Source: an uncultured Sulfurovum sp. (lineage in GTDB: Bacteria > Campylobacterota > Campylobacteria > Campylobacterales > Sulfurovaceae). From it: a stretch of DNA of 7,114 nt. The notes under the pieces are model-generated. The model had not been told where the DNA came from, ran no database searches, and saw only the letters and a list, made by a program, of their open reading frames with translations. Below, one piece after another: positions 4,835 through 7,114 of this stretch (position 1 is the stretch's first letter; the number at the start of each line of letters is the position of its first letter). Location of the stretch: contig CACVAR010000121.1 in assembly GCA_902727905.1 (NCBI GenBank), positions 1 to 7,114 on the forward strand, given 5' to 3'. Position numbers and translations under genes: made by a program.

Positions 4835-5465
4835 CTTTAAAATAATTAGCTCTATGTTTCACAAAACTAAAGAGTGAACTCTTTGAGCCTACTCCAATAT
4901 TTTTAACTATTTTTTCATAACTCAAACCTAAATTTAAATATTCTCTAATTTTTTCTTTATGTTCTTCAAATTGTGTGTTATTAGAGATTGAACCTTTTTG
5001 TTTACCAATAAGCTTACCCTCGTTTCTTGCTTTGGCTAATCCAGCTTTTGTTCTTTCACTAATAAAGTCTCGTTCCATTTGACTAAAAGCAGAAAGTAGG
5101 GTTAAAAACATGGTTGTGATTGGATTTGTATCTAGTGGGTCTACTATGATATTATCTTTGATGATATGAAGAATGATATTTTTACTTTTTAGTTCATCTA
5201 TAATTTCAAGGACTTCTTTTGTATTTCTTCCAAGTCTATCTAGTTTTGTAATATAGAGGTGGTCTTCGTTCTTCAGCATAGTTAAGAGAGAATTAATTTC
5301 TCTATCTTTCTTACTTTTTCTACTTGATATGACAATTTCTTGAATTTGAGTGAATTGAAATTTATTAGCATGTGCATAATTTAGAAGTGCAAATTTTTGT
5401 TTCTCTGTATCTTGTGTTGAAGTTGATACTCGACAGTATCCGTAGTGTTTTTGTGTACCTTTCAT
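4827..5465 (-). CDS. Serine recombinase (resolvase/invertase family)
   Basis: A 212-aa site-specific recombinase. The N-terminal catalytic domain carries YCRVSTSTQD with nucleophile S14 and R12, the conserved KLDRLGRN with R77 and R80, and the long E-helix (FSQMERDFISERTKAGLAKAR). The C-terminal 45 residues form the DNA-binding helix-turn-helix (LGLSYEKIVKNIGVGSKSSL). Length and layout match small resolvases and invertases, not large serine integrases. The start ATG has GGAG at 9 nt and the protein looks intact. Its own upstream region (5466-5662) holds inverted repeats that could be its recombination site, as is usual for resolvases, whose res sites often adjoin the gene. Resolution of plasmid multimers is the likely job; DNA inversion is the alternative. 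Confidence 0.92.
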   Translation of the reverse strand: MKGTQKHYGYCRVSTSTQDTEKQKFALLNYAHANKFQFTQIQEIVISSRKSKKDREINSLLTMLKNEDHLYITKLDRLGRNTKEVLEIIDELKSKNIILHIIKDNIIVDPLDTNPITTMFLTLLSAFSQMERDFISERTKAGLAKARNEGKLIGKQKGSISNNTQFEEHKEKIREYLNLGLSYEKIVKNIGVGSKSSLFSFVKHRANYFKAS

Positions 5466-5494
5466 AGTTTTTTCTCCGTTGTTCTATCTGAACC

Positions 5495-5505
5495 CTATAT
5501 TATAG
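5495..5505 (-). promoter_or_regulatory. -10 box of the resolvase within a small palindrome
   Basis: On the minus strand TATAAT (5504-5499) lies about 34 nt upstream of the resolvase ATG, inside the perfect palindrome CTATA-T-TATAG. I find no good -35, which is common in Campylobacterota promoters. The palindrome would let a dimeric regulator, perhaps the resolvase itself, cover the promoter. Confidence 0.5.
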
Positions 5506-5537
5506 CTTGATTGGAACAAATAATCTTATTTATACAT

Positions 5538-5591
5538 ACCGTTTTCATAGTCTATTTTAAAGTAATTTAAACGGTCGTCTAAAATAAACTA
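5538..5591. repeat. Two interleaved inverted repeats between resolvase and HUH gene
   Basis: ACCGTTT (5538-5544) faces AAACGGT (5569-5575), and TAGTCTATTTTA (5548-5559) faces TAAAATAAACTA (5580-5591) with 11 of 12 matches. The two pairs have nearly the same spacing and are shifted by about ten bases, one helical turn. Candidates are a res site for the serine recombinase, a Rep-binding/double-strand origin for the HUH protein, or an operator for the divergent promoters. Confidence 0.55.
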
Positions 5592-5610
5592 AAAAATTTA
5601 TAAAGAAATT

Positions 5611-5638
5611 TTGTTATTTTTTAAATCTGTACTATGAT
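5611..5638 (+). promoter_or_regulatory. Candidate promoter of the HUH gene
   Basis: TTGTTA (5611-5616) and TATGAT (5633-5638) are separated by 16 nt. The start would lie about 18 nt before the ATG at 5663, with AAGAGAG (5651-5657) in the leader as ribosome binding site. The interleaved inverted repeats end 20 nt upstream of the -35 box. Confidence 0.5.
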
Positions 5639-5662
5639 GATACAAATTTTAAGAGAGAAAGG

Positions 5663-6583
5663 ATGCCATACAAAAATACTGAACAAGAATATGAGTTAAA
5701 ACAATTAAAAAGTAAGAATGATAAAGTGAAATCACAATACATACATTTTTGCCAACAAAATGAGGGAAGAGAAAGAAGTTTAGTAACTTTTACTATTCCA
5801 TCTATGGAAAATAAACAAAAGCAATTATTAGCAATCAAACAAATTAAGAACTACTTTTCCAAACGGCTACAAAGTCTTAAATGTAATGTTCAGTACTTCA
5901 TGGTTATTGAGTTAGGAGCAAGTAGAAACAATCCTCATCTTCATGCACAATTATTTTACGAGAAAGAAAATAAATTAAAAATAGAGAAAGCTCATGATAA
6001 AACACTTAAAGAGTTCTCTTTGAAAAAAGAAAGATGTAAAATTGTCTATGATGATAAAAAAATATCATCAACATCATCTTACAATTATTCAATCAAAGAG
6101 TTTGACAACAAACAACTAAGTGATGAAGAGATTTTACTTTTAGATAAAGTTAGAAAAGAACTAAAAACTGGTGCTAATAAATATATTCAGTTTCATTCAA
6201 AATCACGACCATCTCAAACACAGCCAATTTATAAGCATTTTTGGTTTAAACACGGCATGACATATAATAATGTGAACGAACTATTTAATGGCTATGCTAG
6301 ACGCTTTAACATACCATCAGAGTCATTTTATATCAAATTTAAATATCCTTGTTTTCGACTTGGGAATACAGTAATTGTTATTGATATTGTTAAACTTTAT
6401 GAGTTGATTTTACTGAAACTTTTATTTTTAAATTTGCTAAAAAGTAGTGAAAGGTGTATATATTGTAACAAGAGCTATATTTATAAAGAATTAAAAAGTA
6501 TTTCATTTATTAATTCTTATAGAAGTAGAGAGTTACGAATCAAGAAAAAACTTTTAACTCTTAATTCTCATCAATATATTTAA
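5663..6583 (+). CDS. HUH endonuclease, probable rolling-circle replication initiator
   Basis: A 306-aa protein that would nick one DNA strand through a tyrosine to start rolling-circle replication. Motif 1 resembles LVTFTIP (40-46). The metal-binding HUH motif is unmistakable: NPHLHAQLF with H92 and H94, preceded by the strand FMVIELG. The probable catalytic tyrosine is Y142 in YNYSIKE, with K145 in the usual Y-x-x-K position; Y140 is the alternative. The C-terminal third is lysine-rich and contains one C-x2-C (C265, C268), perhaps half of a zinc site. No helicase domain is present. It is divergent from the resolvase across a repeat-bearing region that may be the origin. Its last 23 nt overlap the end of the broken integrase. 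A small relaxase or single-strand transposase is less likely given the lack of other signatures of those families. Confidence 0.78.
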   Translation: MPYKNTEQEYELKQLKSKNDKVKSQYIHFCQQNEGRERSLVTFTIPSMENKQKQLLAIKQIKNYFSKRLQSLKCNVQYFMVIELGASRNNPHLHAQLFYEKENKLKIEKAHDKTLKEFSLKKERCKIVYDDKKISSTSSYNYSIKEFDNKQLSDEEILLLDKVRKELKTGANKYIQFHSKSRPSQTQPIYKHFWFKHGMTYNNVNELFNGYARRFNIPSESFYIKFKYPCFRLGNTVIVIDIVKLYELILLKLLFLNLLKSSERCIYCNKSYIYKELKSISFINSYRSRELRIKKKLLTLNSHQYI

Positions 6584-6992
6584 TTATATGGGAAAAATCA
6601 ATGTCATCATAATTTAATTGATTAACTGAGTCGGCTAAATCATATAATGAGATATGTTCATAATTATAGTTACCTGTTTTATGTCCTACAAGATGGTCAA
6701 CCATTTGAGGTTTATTAGAACTTTTAACTTTAGTGATAAAGTTATGCCTAAAGTTATGAAAAACCTTAGTTTCTCCATTTGCTTCGATTTCTTCTAGGTT
6801 TAACCACTCTTTTCTAAAGTTATGATTACTAAACTTTTTACCAAAAGGAACTCCATATCCTCGTTTATTTTCCCCTAATTGAGGAAAGACTCTCTCTATA
6901 TTTTGAGACTTTAGTTTGTTAATATAATCTAGGAAACCTAATTCTATTAATTTGTCATGAATAGGTACTATTCGTTTAGCACTTGTATTTTT
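6561..6992 (-). pseudogene. Tyrosine recombinase, C-terminal catalytic fragment cut by an IS
   Basis: About 143 residues of the catalytic half of a phage/P4-type integrase remain. KNTSAKRIVPIHDKL is the typical strand leading out of the beta-hairpin lysine, HNFR (H81, R84) is the H-x-x-R box, DHLVGH (H106) the second histidine box and NYNYEH (Y113, or Y111) the nucleophile region. The core-binding domain and the first catalytic arginine are missing. A TTG at 6996-6998 could formally open the frame, but it lies in the adjoining IS end, so it is not the native start. Upstream, the sequence changes to an IS1-family transposase tail, which shows the gene was interrupted by insertion. The rest presumably lies beyond the IS, outside the window. 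Confidence 0.85.
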
Positions 6993-7114
6993 GGTCAAGC
7001 ATCTAAAAGTAGTTGATGGTTATAGCGATTAATAACAAGATTAACAGAATATTCAAGCTTCTCCCAAGACTTAGAAAACTTAATAGTTTTACGTTGAAGT
7101 CGAGCTAAAACCAT
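6993..7114 (-). mobile_element. Terminus of an IS1-family insertion sequence (partial)
   Basis: The IS edge is placed at 6993 because integrase homology runs to about 6992 and the transposase stop lies at 6995-6997. The edge sequence, reading inward on the plus strand, starts GGTCAAGCATCTAAAAGT; IS1-family terminal repeats typically begin with GG. The transposase stop codon would lie inside the terminal repeat. The last bases before it, GTATTTTT (6985-6992), would be the target duplication if it is 8 bp. The other end is outside the window. Confidence 0.65.
6995..7114 (-). CDS. IS1-family transposase, C-terminal end (partial at window edge)
   Basis: The last 39 codons of a transposase enter from the right edge and end at TGA (6995-6997). 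The stretch LARLQRKTIKFSKSWEKLEY matches the IS1 InsB tail pattern L-A-R-L-x-R-K-S/T-x-x-F-S-K-S, after which IS1 proteins have a short helix and stop. The DDE catalytic residues lie upstream, outside the window, so activity cannot be judged. A Met codon falls exactly at the window edge, but it corresponds to an internal position of the protein, not to a start. Confidence 0.82.
   Translation of the reverse strand: MVLARLQRKTIKFSKSWEKLEYSVNLVINRYNHQLLLDA

Noticed and set aside
5632..5838. Open frame of 68 codons on the minus strand
   Set aside because: It is antisense to the start of the HUH gene and its promoter and has no similarity to a known protein.
6996..6998. TTG as the genuine start of a 145-aa integrase
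   Set aside because: The TTG falls in the IS end and the protein would lack the core-binding domain and first arginine. It is a fragment, not a short complete gene.
1..7114. Window as a complete circular plasmid
   Set aside because: The two ends show no overlap, and joining 7114 to 1 stops the transposase frame a few codons upstream, giving no intact IS.

Overview
This is a very AT-rich 7.1 kb piece of accessory DNA, most likely a plasmid or integrated-element fragment from a Campylobacterota bacterium (Arcobacter, Sulfurimonas or a relative). The phylum guess rests on base composition, the A/T-heavy codon use and a Helicobacter-cysteine-rich-protein-like Sel1 gene. No rRNA, tRNA or core gene is present to confirm it.

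Layout from left to right. Bases 1-309 are a non-coding leader with a long-range stem (95-216), followed by ardA (310-849), a DNA-mimic antirestriction protein. An 826-base gene-poor stretch (850-1675) holds several strong palindromes, a candidate promoter abutting a 38-nt hairpin, a second large hairpin, a 17-codon mini-ORF, a DnaA-box-like site and a run of eight C. Next comes a two-gene operon (1688-2915): a small helix-turn-helix protein overlapping by 8 nt a complete tyrosine recombinase with all catalytic residues. Convergent to it is a two-gene operon of exported proteins on the minus strand (4463-2949): an unrecognised secreted protein, then a six-pair cysteine Sel1/Hcp-like repeat protein. 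An XRE-type regulator (4562-4834) converges on a serine resolvase (5465-4827). A divergent intergenic region with interleaved inverted repeats separates the resolvase from a HUH-type replication initiator-like protein (5663-6583). The right edge holds the catalytic C-terminal part of a second tyrosine recombinase (6992-6561), cut by an IS1-family element whose transposase tail and probable terminus occupy 6993-7114.

How the parts fit: HUH protein, resolvase, antirestriction protein and XRE regulator are the usual kit of a small mobile plasmid (replication, multimer resolution, survival on entry into a restricting host). The exported pair looks like cargo. The density of recombinases (one serine, two tyrosine, one IS1 transposase) marks an assembly of mobile parts. 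The least explained features are non-coding: a 10-mer, TCTTATAACA, occurs three times, each 25-29 nt before an ATG, and two of these copies are preceded by comparably built stem-loops about 50-57 nt upstream. Since ardA of conjugative plasmids can be expressed from folded single-stranded promoters on entry, these leaders are the best candidates here for something undescribed.
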